Source: Vibrio echinoideorum (GTDB lineage: Bacteria; Pseudomonadota; Gammaproteobacteria; Enterobacterales; Vibrionaceae). Taken from it: 64,000 nt of DNA. Location: positions 62,001 to 126,000 of the forward strand of contig NZ_AP025484.1 in assembly GCF_024347455.1 (NCBI RefSeq), given 5' to 3'. Below are positions 26,601-35,619 of this stretch, one piece after another; within the stretch, counting starts at the first letter, position 1; every line of letters begins with the position of its first letter. Position numbers and translations under genes: made by a program. The notes beneath the pieces are model-generated. The model had not been told where the DNA came from, ran no database searches, and worked only from the letters and a program-made list of their open reading frames with translations.

Positions 26601-27131
26601 ATGAAACGGGCTCGAAGAATTAGTGCGGTCATGCACAAGTTGTTGATAGAAAATGGGTTAGATGGATTCACCGTGCTAGAAGCCAGAGATTTATGGCTAT
26701 CCCTTGAGAATGTAGACTCCAATTCTGCCGAAGCTCGCAAAAAGGTGTACCGAGCAATTTTTCACTTTGAAAAGAAAACTTGGTTGCGGAGTGAGGGCTC
26801 TGGTCGGAAAAAACGTTACTTTAAAGCGGAACAATTTAAAGAGTTACATAACAATGTAACCACGAATAACCAAGCGGATAGAAAACCTAAAATACCCATT
26901 CAAAACTATTCCATTTTAAGTAATGAACGTAACGAATATAAGGGTGAATTGGAAATAATACTTGGGGAGATTGACGAGTATCAGTCAATCGTATCTCGAT
27001 TCCCTGAGCTAGAGAATAAACTGGCCCCTTTGCATCAAGAGGCTAAAGAACGCGCCGCGATATTGCTCGGTAAAGTGAACGTTTTAACAAAGGTTCTTAA
27101 TACTCTCTATGAAGGAAATGAACCGTGTTAA
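26601..27131 (+). CDS. Winged-helix/coiled-coil protein, unknown function
   Basis: 176 residues from the ATG at 26601 (MKRARRISAVMH); an upstream start at 26580 is possible. Residues 1-85 look like a winged helix: FTVLEARDLWLSLENVDSNS and KVYRAIFHFEKKTWLRSEG, then GRKKRYF as the wing. Residues 105-165 are a charged helical stretch. I do not recognise a named family. It overlaps the helicase gene by 7 bp and shares the XRE-controlled promoter, so it is probably the DNA-recognition partner of that helicase in a lost or damaged defence-like module. Confidence 0.65.
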   Translation: MKRARRISAVMHKLLIENGLDGFTVLEARDLWLSLENVDSNSAEARKKVYRAIFHFEKKTWLRSEGSGRKKRYFKAEQFKELHNNVTTNNQADRKPKIPIQNYSILSNERNEYKGELEIILGEIDEYQSIVSRFPELENKLAPLHQEAKERAAILLGKVNVLTKVLNTLYEGNEPC

Positions 27132-28006
27132 GGGGGTGGCAAAGTGAATGCTCTGACAGAGCGTTGGAAAAATATCAATCCAACTGCTCCCATTTTTTTT
27201 GCCAAGCTACACCTGGAGCAGGTAAGACAGTACTTGCCGCTAATATTGCGTCAAGGTTGTTACAAAGTGACATGGTAGATCTTGTATTGTGCTTCTCACC
27301 ATCGTTGACGGTTTCTGATGGTATAAAAAGAACCTTTTCGTCGATACTTAAGTGTACGTTTAATGGTGGCATGGGATCTGTCGGGCAATCTTTAACATAC
27401 CAATCTATCCAATTCCTCAATGACGAATTTTGGCAAACATTGCGGAATCACAGGGTCTTTGTTGTCTTTGATGAAATACACCATTGCTCTGGCTCTGAGG
27501 TTGAAAATGCGAACATTTGGGGGCAGCAAGTTCTCACTAAGATTCAAGGGCTTGCTACTTTTACCCTTGCACTTTCAGGTACACCGTGGCGTTCAGACTC
27601 TTTACCCATTGTGATGGGTGAGTACAGCGACCCAGACGGACAGCTTCTTGTCGATTACCAATACACTCTTAAACAAGCTATAGCTGATGGTGTTTGTAGA
27701 GCGCCCAAAATCGTCTTGGTTGATAATGAACACTTGTCTGTTAGTAGTAGCGAAAAAGTCGAATCCTTTTCATCAATATTAGAGATGCTTAAACAGACAA
27801 AAGCATCTTACCAGAGTGTTATTCACAACCAAGAGGCGATGGAATATCTACTCGGTTTAGGATGTGATCAGCTAGAAAAAGTACGTCTCAGATCACCCAA
27901 TGCCGGTGGGCTGATTGTTGCAGCGTCGGTTCAACATGCGCAAACAATCAAAGAGATATTATCTCAAAAGTTTGGGCAAACCGTTTCTGATCCGCACCAG
28001 AAGTTT
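27125..28006 (+). pseudogene. DEAD/DEAH-type helicase, truncated by an IS3-family element
   Basis: The N-terminal 294 codons of a superfamily 2 helicase. Walker A is ATPGAGKT (28-35), motif II is VVFDEIHH, and motif III-like is LALSGTPWRSDS. The second RecA-like domain starts (GGLIVAASVQHAQTI) and is cut at 28006 where the IS begins; motifs V and VI are absent and do not resume after the IS. It starts with GTG inside the last codons of the preceding gene, with AAGGAA upstream. The product should be inactive. Confidence 0.88.
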
Positions 28007-28049
28007 TGGACACTGAGTTAAGTGAGTACAATCACTAACGAGGTGAACA

Positions 28050-28334
28050 ATGACAACTAAGAAAACACGAATTAAACATGCTCCTGAATTTAAAGCCGAA
28101 GCGCTTAAGTTAGCAGAGAAAGTCGGTGTCGCTGCCGCCGCACGACAGCTTTCGCTATATGAATCTCAAATTTATGGGTGGCGTAAAGCCGTCAAAAAAG
28201 ATGCGAAAATCAGCGATAGAGAAAAGGAACTAGCCACTGAAAATGCCAAACTCAAACGATTATTGGCAGAGCAAGCTGAAGAGCTAGATATCGTAAAAAA
28301 GGCCGCCACCTACTTCGCGAAAAATCTAAAGTAG
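28050..28334 (+). CDS. IS3-family transposase OrfA
   Basis: 94 residues. The HTH domain (KHAPEFKAEALKLAEKVGVA, then AARQLSLYESQIYGWRKAV) is followed by a leucine-zipper-like coiled coil (about 55-90). It binds the terminal repeats. It ends 14 bp before OrfB, in a different frame, with an A-rich stretch (GCGAAAAATC) suited to programmed frameshifting that would make the OrfAB fusion transposase. Confidence 0.93.
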   Translation: MTTKKTRIKHAPEFKAEALKLAEKVGVAAAARQLSLYESQIYGWRKAVKKDAKISDREKELATENAKLKRLLAEQAEELDIVKKAATYFAKNLK

Positions 28335-28348
28335 ATTGCTATGAGTTT

Positions 28349-29200
28349 ATGCTCGAACACCTGATGCAGTATAAGGTTGTCCGTATGGCTAAGGTGTTTG
28401 GGGTTTCTCGAAGTGGGTTTTATTATTGGATTGATAATCGGCATAAAGTCACCCAACGCAACGAACACCGAAAGCAGCTTGATAGCAAAGTTCGTGAAGT
28501 CTTTGATGATAAAAAGGAGCGTGATGGTGCAAGGCGCATTCAAAAAGAACTTGAAGAAAATGGTAATAAACACGATGTAAAAACCATCGCCGCGAGCATG
28601 AGGCGTCAGGGGTTAGTTGCGAAGGCCGCCCGTAAATTCAAATGTACGACAGACAGTAAGCATAGACTTCCTGTAGCCCCGAATTTGCTTGAGCAAGACT
28701 TTAATGCGACAGCACCAAACCAAAAATGGGCTGGAGATATCACTTATCTAGCGACAAGCGAAGGCTGGATGTATTTAGCCGTTGTTATCGACTTGTACTC
28801 ACGGCAAGTAGTTGGTTGGTCAATGAGTACCAGAATGACCGCAACTCTGGTCTGTGATGCGCTATCAATGGCATTGTTCCGCAGAGGCATGCCAGAAGAA
28901 GTGATTATCCATAGTGATAGAGGTAGCCAATATTGTTCAAAAGACTACCGCGACTTAATCGCAGCTCATAATCTAAAGCAAAGTATGAGTAGGAAGGGAA
29001 ATTGCTGGGACAACGCTTGTGTTGAAAGCTTTTTCCACTCAATGAAAGTAGAAGCCGTCCAATACGAGTCGATAATGACCCGAGAAGAGATGCGTCAAGC
29101 ACTCTTTGAATACATCGAAGTTGATTATAATCGAACAAGAAGGCACAGTGCTCTTGGGTATCTAAGCCCAGTTAACTTTGAAAAACAATATGTCGCTTAA
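28349..29200 (+). CDS. IS3-family transposase OrfB (DDE integrase)
   Basis: 283 residues with a retroviral-integrase-type core. The DDE residues lie in WAGDITYLATSEGWMYLAVV, in VIIHSDRGSQYCS and in SRKGNCWDNACVESFFHSMK (the DDE Glu). The N-terminal HTH_21-like segment VFGVSRSGFYYW is complete. The protein appears intact, so the element may be mobile. Confidence 0.95.
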   Translation: MLEHLMQYKVVRMAKVFGVSRSGFYYWIDNRHKVTQRNEHRKQLDSKVREVFDDKKERDGARRIQKELEENGNKHDVKTIAASMRRQGLVAKAARKFKCTTDSKHRLPVAPNLLEQDFNATAPNQKWAGDITYLATSEGWMYLAVVIDLYSRQVVGWSMSTRMTATLVCDALSMALFRRGMPEEVIIHSDRGSQYCSKDYRDLIAAHNLKQSMSRKGNCWDNACVESFFHSMKVEAVQYESIMTREEMRQALFEYIEVDYNRTRRHSALGYLSPVNFEKQYVA

Positions 29201-29214
29201 TGCGGTGTCCAGTC

Positions 29215-29475
29215 TTACTGGAGCAGATCACAAAAAATAACGGCGACTTTTTCTACTAAGCGGTCCATATTCAAAGTTTTCTTTTTTACGAAAACAAGAG
29301 TGACACTATCGCCCTCTGACTGTGCATTTACGAGTGTGATTGAGCCTAACTCTTGTGGAAGTTGGCTTGAAATAACTGTCGCTCTATAATCGGCAAGTCC
29401 ATTAGATTTTATTGGGCTTATCTGACAACCGTTAAGCATGACACTGACGAAGAGAATTACAGTTGTTCGTAGCAT
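29215..29475 (-). CDS. Small lipoprotein of unknown function
   Basis: 86 residues from the ATG at 29475. MLRTTVILFVSVMLNGCQIS is a signal peptide with a lipobox (LNGC), so the mature protein would be a lipid-anchored domain of about 70 residues. No family is recognised. The start lies inside the last codons of the racemase-like gene (44-bp overlap), making it the third gene of that operon. The stop codon is only 3 bp from the IS3 end, so the natural C-terminus may have been replaced. Confidence 0.6.
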   Translation of the reverse strand: MLRTTVILFVSVMLNGCQISPIKSNGLADYRATVISSQLPQELGSITLVNAQSEGDSVTLVFVKKKTLNMDRLVEKVAVIFCDLLQ

Positions 29476-30568
29476 TATGCGCTCCTTCTTCCTTTCTTCT
29501 CCATTTAGGTGCCTTAAAATATTTATGGATATAACGTGAAGACATAGAAGATAAGAGCGCACTGTAATCTAAACTGAATGTGACTTTTTCCCCTACAAAT
29601 AGTGGTTTCTGTGAGGATTCAAGGACAAGATGATCACTGGTTGAAGACATGATCTTAATCCCATTCGGAGCCTTAAGCCCGCTGACACAAACATCTTGGC
29701 GGCCTAATGCTAGAATAGCTTGTGAGACCTCCCCTCTATCTTGAAGGTTTTCTTTTTCACCAAAAGCATTTAACCCCCGACTCCCCCAAGGCAAAGTCGG
29801 TTTAGTCTTGGATTCAATCACTTCAGCGGTCAAAGAAACCGCATCCGTATGTAAGCCTTTGATATTTTCGTGCTCTAAAGGCTCACAGCCTAAAAAAATT
29901 GCTTCTCCTATACGAAGGTTATTTACTCGAGTTAAGCCTGTTCTCTGAAGAGCCCAGTTAACTGAAGCAGAATTACCCCCTGAAATAATTTCTAGACTGA
30001 TCCCAAATGTAGCTTCAATTCCATCGGCAAGCTCAGAAAGAATATTCATATTTTGATCATCTGGAGCGACACCATACCGACAGGCCAAATTCGTACCAAT
30101 TCCTTTTATCGTGATGTTTGGTAAAGAAATAACTTCTCGGATAAAATCAATAATATGATGGGGCATCACACCTTCTCTGAGATCGCCAAGCTCAACCATA
30201 ATAATGATACCGTGACAGCAATTTTGTTGTTCTGCTGCATGTGAAAGCCTCTGAATCACTTCAACTTCAGAGTTTAAACTCATATCACTGTATTTTATTA
30301 CGCTCGCCACTTGACTGAGCATGGGTGTACGTATCAGCATTTTAGGGATAGCAATGCCAGATTCAGTCATCTTTTGAAGATTTTCGATTCTTGAATCGGC
30401 TAACATTGTTGCGCCAGCATCAATAAGAACTTGTGCGATGATAGGGTGGCCGAGGAAGGCTTTTGTTACAGGCGTAACGGATATATTTTTCAGTGAGAGC
30501 TGAGAAATCAGGAACTGAGCGTTATGATGAACTTTCCCACAATCGATGTCTAACCTAGGGTAGTTCAC
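29432..30568 (-). CDS. PLP-dependent amino acid racemase-like protein (alanine/ornithine racemase fold III)
   Basis: 378 residues, fold-type III. The N-terminal LDIDCGKVHHNAQFL and VTPVTKAFLGHP give the PLP-binding Lys at the end of the first strand. ADSRIENLQKM, MVELGDLREGV, IGTNLACRYG and EIISGGNSASV follow in barrel order. These match the ornithine racemase/YhfX-like branch rather than biosynthetic alanine racemase. It should racemise an amino acid in the cytoplasm. The start overlaps the stop of the DUF1611 gene by 4 bp (ATGA). The C-terminus (ending about residue 350) carries an unusual basic tail. Confidence 0.85.
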   Translation of the reverse strand: MNYPRLDIDCGKVHHNAQFLISQLSLKNISVTPVTKAFLGHPIIAQVLIDAGATMLADSRIENLQKMTESGIAIPKMLIRTPMLSQVASVIKYSDMSLNSEVEVIQRLSHAAEQQNCCHGIIIMVELGDLREGVMPHHIIDFIREVISLPNITIKGIGTNLACRYGVAPDDQNMNILSELADGIEATFGISLEIISGGNSASVNWALQRTGLTRVNNLRIGEAIFLGCEPLEHENIKGLHTDAVSLTAEVIESKTKPTLPWGSRGLNAFGEKENLQDRGEVSQAILALGRQDVCVSGLKAPNGIKIMSSTSDHLVLESSQKPLFVGEKVTFSLDYSALLSSMSSRYIHKYFKAPKWRRKEEGAHNATNNCNSLRQCHA

Positions 30569-31770
30569 CCTTTTTCGGCCAGTTTACTTGCTATTATAGG
30601 AAAGGCTGACGTTACGATGTGCAGTAGATGTTCAACAGGCTGTGACAAGACATCAGTAACCGGTAAACCAAATTCGGTAGTGTAAGTGTCTATCGCACAA
30701 CGTGTTTCATCCAACGACATATCTTCATGATTCAGTGTTAGTCCAATAACATTGGTATTAGAAAACGTTTCGATAAGATTGATTTCTGAGGCAATCGAAG
30801 GCATTGGGCAATCAGGAAAATCACTACGATATAAACGTTTAGGGGCATGTTGCAGTATCACACCCGTTGGACAACTGCCACGTAAGATAAAAGCGCTGGT
30901 TGAAAACGCAGGGTGACTCAAGGCTCCTTGCCCTTCAATAATAATCAGATCCGGATTTTCTTTTTCATAGGCCTGTACAATGACAGATTCCAACTCACCG
31001 GCACAAAATTGTGAAGGAACAGCATCGAGTGCAACGCAGTATTGTGCGCCCTGCATAATGCCTGTTTGACCAGTGGCAATCAGAACGACGTTAAGGCCTT
31101 TTTTAGTCAGTTCATTCGCCAATATTGTTGCTGTTGTTCGTTTTCCTAGCGCGCAATCCGTCCCCATTACAGCAATTCTCGGACATTTAACGTTGTGTAT
31201 TTTCCCGCTAAACGTTTTCAGATCGCCTTTATTTTTGGGTTTGCGAGTATCGAATATTCGAACGTTATTCTTTAAGCTGGCTTCTAAAAATAGAGGATCA
31301 TCGGTTAGGAATTCATGTAAGCCATTTACGATGTTCATTCCTAGTGACATGGCATTTAAAATGATGCTTTTATCTAAGTCAGATAAAAAGCCACTTGATG
31401 GCGCAATGCCAAAAATGAAGTAATCAGGAATGCTTTCTGCGTGAATGATAGCTTCTTCAGCATTAGCAAGGATAGGTATTCCATTGGCTTTGTTATCAAG
31501 AACTTCACCAGCATCTAAGCCAGCAGACTCACTATCAATAACCGATAGAATACGATAGCTTAACGAATGCCTCACTAACCCGTTAGCGGTTTTACCATCA
31601 ACTTTACCAAAATTACCTTCGCAATATATAATCGCAGAAGGGATGACAGGATTTACTTTTTGAGCAAGTGGTAACCAAGGTGCGAAATGGGGTACGTCGT
31701 TGTTGATTTCTACATTTTCAATTCTAGTGAGTTTGAAGATGTTTCTTAACTTTTGAGTTGAAATGGACAT
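30565..31770 (-). CDS. DUF1611 family P-loop protein (DgcN-like)
   Basis: 401 residues. An N-terminal Rossmann-like domain (about 50-190) precedes a P-loop domain with RIAVMGTDCALGKRTTATIL (Walker A, near 205), VLIATGQTGIMQGAQYCVAL and LIIIEGQGALSHPAFSTSAF (Walker B-like). This is the DUF1611 signature. A member, DgcN, acetylates D-glutamate with an epimerase partner in D-Glu catabolism. Here the partner is a PLP racemase overlapping by 4 bp, which points to acylation or ligation coupled to racemisation of an amino acid; that is inference. It is the first gene of a three-gene minus-strand operon within the island. Confidence 0.85.
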   Translation of the reverse strand: MSISTQKLRNIFKLTRIENVEINNDVPHFAPWLPLAQKVNPVIPSAIIYCEGNFGKVDGKTANGLVRHSLSYRILSVIDSESAGLDAGEVLDNKANGIPILANAEEAIIHAESIPDYFIFGIAPSSGFLSDLDKSIILNAMSLGMNIVNGLHEFLTDDPLFLEASLKNNVRIFDTRKPKNKGDLKTFSGKIHNVKCPRIAVMGTDCALGKRTTATILANELTKKGLNVVLIATGQTGIMQGAQYCVALDAVPSQFCAGELESVIVQAYEKENPDLIIIEGQGALSHPAFSTSAFILRGSCPTGVILQHAPKRLYRSDFPDCPMPSIASEINLIETFSNTNVIGLTLNHEDMSLDETRCAIDTYTTEFGLPVTDVLSQPVEHLLHIVTSAFPIIASKLAEKG

Positions 31771-32034
31771 AATTAAAGCCTGCGGTGAGGCTTAGGAGGG
31801 CAACTAAGGAGTGCCGAGATGCGAGTTCGGAAAAGAAAAGAAGTCCCCACTAAGCGGTAGGGATAACAACCAAGGTAACACACTCACCAGACTTTTGTTG
31901 GTTATTATTCATACGCTTTCTAAGTCTATCATTTTCAGGCTTCACCCATACTAACGTGACTGATTAGAGATCTAAGACTCATTGTTCAACGTCGCCGTAG
32001 CAACCTCTCAGCTTTAAGGTTTCAAGATACTTTT
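31771..32034. other. Intergenic control region upstream of the DUF1611 operon
   Basis: No gene. It probably contains the promoter of the minus-strand operon. It runs into repeat copy B and the group II intron. Confidence 0.4.
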
Positions 32035-32085
32035 CCTAATATCAGTTAAGTGAATTAGAGTTTTTGATCTAACGCGTTTTTGTCC
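32035..32085 (+). repeat. Dispersed intergenic repeat, copy B, left part
   Basis: The 51-nt left block begins CCTAATATCA and ends in TTTTTGTCC immediately before the group II intron. It is equal in length to the matching block of copy A. The right part resumes at 34246. Confidence 0.7.
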
Positions 32086-34245
32086 GTGCGACCTGAGGTC
32101 GTATGAAGCGTTGTTCACCGCTTTATGAGTGAACCGTCTGTATCACCAGATGAACCTACGAGCCTGAATAAAGCAGCGGCTCGGACAATGTAACGAAACT
32201 TGGCCGTTGGGCTGAGTGGGAAAAGAATCGTGAGAGGACGTTCCTCCTGAAAACCACAATTCGGGTAAGTGCTAGGTAGTCAGTATGATGAACGTATGTG
32301 AATCCATTCAAGGTGCGTTATACGTTGAAGCAGCGGAAGTGGTTAATACGCTGTGGCCAAAAGGCAACGAGAGTTGGAAAGAGGTTGGACAGTACTTTTT
32401 CGTGATCGCCGTACTCTCCGCACTATAGTGGGCATCTAAGCTGACATTTTACGTAACATACGGAACAGGGTAAGCCTGTATCATTCCCTTTGGGAAAGCC
32501 TTTGTGGCCGATAGTGATGCAGGTATAGGAGGTCGGAAAAAGCGAAAGCTACATTGTAATGATGCAGATACAGACTTATGTCTGATCACGAAAGTGAGCC
32601 CACTTCCGACTGGTCTCCCATTGCGAGAGAATTTGAAGAACTTAATTCAAGGAGAAAAGCAAATGGTGATCTCGAAAGAGATTAGTGCATCTTCTGACGG
32701 CGCTCAATGGCAGTCCATCGACTGGAAATCCGTTGAAGCACACGTATTGAAGCTTCAAATGCGTATCGCAAAAGCAACTAGAGAAAAGAAATACAGTAAG
32801 GTGAAGTCCTTACAGTGGCTCTTGACTCATTCTCGCTCAGCCAAGCTTCTTGCGGTTAAGCGAGTCTCTCAGAATAAAGGCAGTAAAACGTCTGGAATAG
32901 ACGGTGTCACCTGGAACACAGATGTACGCCGTATGAAAGCAGTCAATCAACTGAGCCGCAAGGCTTACTCTGCAAAACCACTCAAACGTATCTACATTCC
33001 CAAAAAGAACGGTAAGCTCAGGCCATTGGGTATTCCATGCATGATTGATAGAGCGCAACAAGCCCTCCACCTTCTAGCATTAGAACCAGTGTCCGAAACG
33101 CTTGCCGACCTCAATAGCTATGGGTTTAGGACAAATCGCAGCACGGCTGACGCCGTCAGTCAGTGTTTCAAATGTTTGGCTCTAAAGCGATCAGCGAAAT
33201 GGGTTCTTGAGGGAGATATTAAGGCTTGCTTCGACAAAATCGGGCATCAATGGCTTATGGACAATATCACGGTAGATAAACGTATGTTAGAACAATGGTT
33301 AAAGTCTGGCTATGTGGATAAGGGTCTGTTCTATGATACCGATGAGGGTACACCTCAAGGTGGAATAATCTCTCCAACCTTGATGCTAATGACTCTCGCG
33401 GGAATAGAGCAACAAATAAAATCTACAGCCCTGAAAAAGGGGGCTAGAGCCAACTTTATCGGTTACGCGGATGATTTCGTGGTTACTTGCTCTTCAAAGG
33501 AAGTGCTAGTGAACGACATCAAACCGTTGATTGCTGGCTTTTTGGCAGAAAGAGGGTTAGCCCTCTCCGAAGAGAAAACGAAGATCACTCATATTGATGA
33601 TGGCTTTGACTTTCTAGGCTTCAATCACAGGAAGTACAAAGGGAAATTGCTCATCAAGCCGAGCAAATCCAACACGTTGTTATTCTTGAGAAATCTACGA
33701 GAACTCATTAAAAAGCACGCAACCATCCCTGTTAACGATCTTATCAAGTTGATAAATCCGAAACTCAGGGGATGGGCGAATTACTATCGCCACTGTGTTG
33801 CTAAACAAATATTCGGGTATGTCGGCCACAAACTATTCCAAGCGCTATGGCACTGGGCAGTTAGACGTCATCCAACCAAGTCCAAAGACTGGGTTGTTCA
33901 TAAGTACTTCCTCAATCGTAAAGGCCAGTGGCAATTTCACGGTTGGCAGAAAATCATGAACATGGACTGTCACTTCAATCTGTTCCAAATAGCGAAAGTG
34001 CCTATCGAAAGACACGTGAAAATTAGGAGTGCTGCGACCCCTTTTGACCCTCAATACCAAGAATACTTGGCGAAGAGAAAACCCAAAAGGCTAGCTCGTA
34101 ACTCTTGGAACGAACCTGCTTCGACTGCTTTATAAGTTGCTGGGTATCAATGATGCCTTAGTGGAGGCTTGAGCCGTATGCAGTGAAAGTTGCACGTACG
34201 GTTCTTAGAGGGGCGACACTTGGTAACAAGTGTCGTCTACTCGAC
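32086..34245 (+). mobile_element. Group II intron (2160 nt) with maturase
   Basis: The 5' end is GTGCGACCTGAGG (consensus GUGYG). A structured, gene-free 5' RNA of about 570 nt precedes the reverse-transcriptase gene. Domain V is 34171-34204: GAGCCGTATGCAGTGAAAG then TTGCACGTACGGTTC, a textbook 34-nt hairpin with a GAAA tetraloop. Domain VI is 34205-34245 and ends in CTACTCGAC. Comparison with the uninterrupted repeat copies A and C places the exon junction at GTCC^AGAAC and confirms both boundaries. All parts look intact. Confidence 0.92.
32663..34135 (+). CDS. ltrA: Group II intron reverse transcriptase/maturase
   Basis: 490 residues from the ATG at 32663, which has AAGGAG 9 nt upstream; the open frame to 32504 covers intron RNA. 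RT motifs are in order: SGIDGVTW, RRIYIPKKNG-like KRIYIPKKNGKLRPLGIPC, LEGDIKACFDKI (first catalytic Asp), GTPQGGIISP, FIGYADDFVV (the YADD active site) and LSEEKTKITHIDDGFDFLGF. The maturase (X) domain follows (PKLRGWANYYRH). There is no clear C-terminal HNH endonuclease. It promotes splicing and retrohoming of its host intron. Confidence 0.95.
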   Translation: MVISKEISASSDGAQWQSIDWKSVEAHVLKLQMRIAKATREKKYSKVKSLQWLLTHSRSAKLLAVKRVSQNKGSKTSGIDGVTWNTDVRRMKAVNQLSRKAYSAKPLKRIYIPKKNGKLRPLGIPCMIDRAQQALHLLALEPVSETLADLNSYGFRTNRSTADAVSQCFKCLALKRSAKWVLEGDIKACFDKIGHQWLMDNITVDKRMLEQWLKSGYVDKGLFYDTDEGTPQGGIISPTLMLMTLAGIEQQIKSTALKKGARANFIGYADDFVVTCSSKEVLVNDIKPLIAGFLAERGLALSEEKTKITHIDDGFDFLGFNHRKYKGKLLIKPSKSNTLLFLRNLRELIKKHATIPVNDLIKLINPKLRGWANYYRHCVAKQIFGYVGHKLFQALWHWAVRRHPTKSKDWVVHKYFLNRKGQWQFHGWQKIMNMDCHFNLFQIAKVPIERHVKIRSAATPFDPQYQEYLAKRKPKRLARNSWNEPASTAL

Positions 34246-34300
34246 AGAACCCTCATAGGTTGAATTTTTACCTATGGAACTTTCTAGCTCAAAAGCGCCC
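34246..34300 (+). repeat. Dispersed intergenic repeat, copy B, right part
   Basis: It starts AGAACCCTCATAGGTTGAAT directly at the intron 3' end and finishes with the hairpin-forming ACTTTCTAGCTCAAAAGCGC, matching the right parts of copies A and C. Confidence 0.65.
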
Positions 34301-34383
34301 CAAAATGAGTTGGTCTTACAAGTGAGACTAGTTTTCTTTGGTATCTATTGACCTACCAGTGCTAATTGTTGATTGGTATTTAA

Positions 34384-35415
34384 TCACCTGTTTTTTAGAG
34401 TTATGTAGCTGTCTTTGTGTTCATTTTCTTCTTCGACTAAACGGCCAACGACATTACGCAAATCTGAGAACGTCATTGATTCAGAGAACGGTGTTTCCGG
34501 AGATGTCCAGATACAGTTTTGTGTACGATCAAACAAATCCTCAGTAGTGCGTCTAGGAAACCTAGCTAAGCTGGAATTGAAAAAGTCATTGGTATATGTG
34601 TAGTGATGAGTATGAACAAACTCTTCCCACGTATCGACCAGTGCATCTTCTTGTTGGATATCTACAAACTCAATGTCCTCCATGTTCCTTTTGTTAATGT
34701 CACCCCAAGCATCTTTAAGCATATCAATGGCTTCAACGTCGGTCTTGGGAGCACTATATCCAAAAATGGTCACTAAATACGCTTTACTTAAGTAGTTTTT
34801 TAGTGCTTTCCAATTGTTCTTGGTATAAGGATCATCATTGTAATTCTTCTTTGCAATTGGATATAAAAGCCTGCTGGGCGAAAACCACTCGTCACATTCT
34901 GGGCATCTATTGTCTACATTTCCCCCGTGCTGATGTTCCAGGCAGTATCCAACCAAGACATTGCCGTGTAAGAACGCTAAATCTGGTAAATAGGTAGTAA
35001 TTTTGACGGTTCTTTGATAAGCCTGAAGTAGCAGAGGGTCCCAATTGAATGTTGCTATTAGATCCTTTTTTCTCAAAGAAAGAAGTAGAAAGTCATAGAT
35101 TGTGGGTTCATCGGGGATTTCAAACTCACTGAAATAGTTCCGAATTCTAGTATCCAGTTCACTTCTTACATCTGCATATTCATCTCTTTCAGCAATTTCA
35201 GAGTAAATATCTTCTAAATTATCGCTTTGAGTGACAAGGTTTAAATCTTCGATAGCTTCACTCAACCCCAGTTTTTCCAAAAAACCATCCATTACAGAAG
35301 TTTTCATTCCGTTTTTGTCACCCCTTGGAATAGCTGCCACACTAGCGCCAGCACCAAGTAGCACGACATGAGGACGGCTTTTATAATCTCTTTCATATTC
35401 AAAGTACTTGTCCAT
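34384..35415 (-). CDS. SIR2-like domain protein with zinc-ribbon-like insert
   Basis: 343 residues. VVLLGAGASVAAIPRG (about 18-31), TFNWDPLLLQAY (122-133) and FLHGN (148-152) correspond to the NAD-binding GAGxS, the (T/N)-N-x-D and the catalytic His-Gly motifs of SIR2-like enzymes. YLVTIFGYSAPKTD near 215 is the C-terminal part of the fold. A CLEH...CPECDEW segment (158-177) may bind zinc. The likely activity is NAD+ hydrolysis or ADP-ribosyl chemistry in anti-phage defence. It lies 204 bp downstream of herA on the same strand, so it may be a further member of that module or an independent gene. Confidence 0.8.
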   Translation of the reverse strand: MDKYFEYERDYKSRPHVVLLGAGASVAAIPRGDKNGMKTSVMDGFLEKLGLSEAIEDLNLVTQSDNLEDIYSEIAERDEYADVRSELDTRIRNYFSEFEIPDEPTIYDFLLLSLRKKDLIATFNWDPLLLQAYQRTVKITTYLPDLAFLHGNVLVGYCLEHQHGGNVDNRCPECDEWFSPSRLLYPIAKKNYNDDPYTKNNWKALKNYLSKAYLVTIFGYSAPKTDVEAIDMLKDAWGDINKRNMEDIEFVDIQQEDALVDTWEEFVHTHHYTYTNDFFNSSLARFPRRTTEDLFDRTQNCIWTSPETPFSESMTFSDLRNVVGRLVEEENEHKDSYITLKNR

Positions 35416-35619
35416 GTTACCTCTGATATAACCTATTAAAAATCAATGTATTAGTCGCATTTCAGCTTGTTAACCAAGCTCCCTTAGCTGAAAGCTTTTT
35501 GTTTGCTGTTGTTCTTGCATTGTAAACTCTTAATAATTTGAACAATATTCGTATGACTCATTGTGTCCAGTCTATTTGGTTTTGGCATGTTGGATTTTAC
35601 ACCCTATAAGGTAAAAAAG

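Larger units (their letters stand above)
28007..29211 (+). mobile_element. IS3-family insertion sequence (1205 bp)
   Basis: Terminal repeats are TGGACACTGAGTTAAGTGA at the left (28007) and, complementary at the right end (29211), TGGACACCGCATTAAGCGA, 15 of 19 identical. It contains the usual two reading frames. No 3-4 bp target duplication is present (TTT on the left, GTC on the right). The copy therefore probably mediated a deletion or recombination after insertion, consistent with loss of the helicase 3' part. Confidence 0.9.

Noticed and set aside
32504..32662. N-terminal extension of the intron-encoded protein
   Set aside because: This stretch is structured intron RNA, and a good ribosome site precedes the ATG at 32663.
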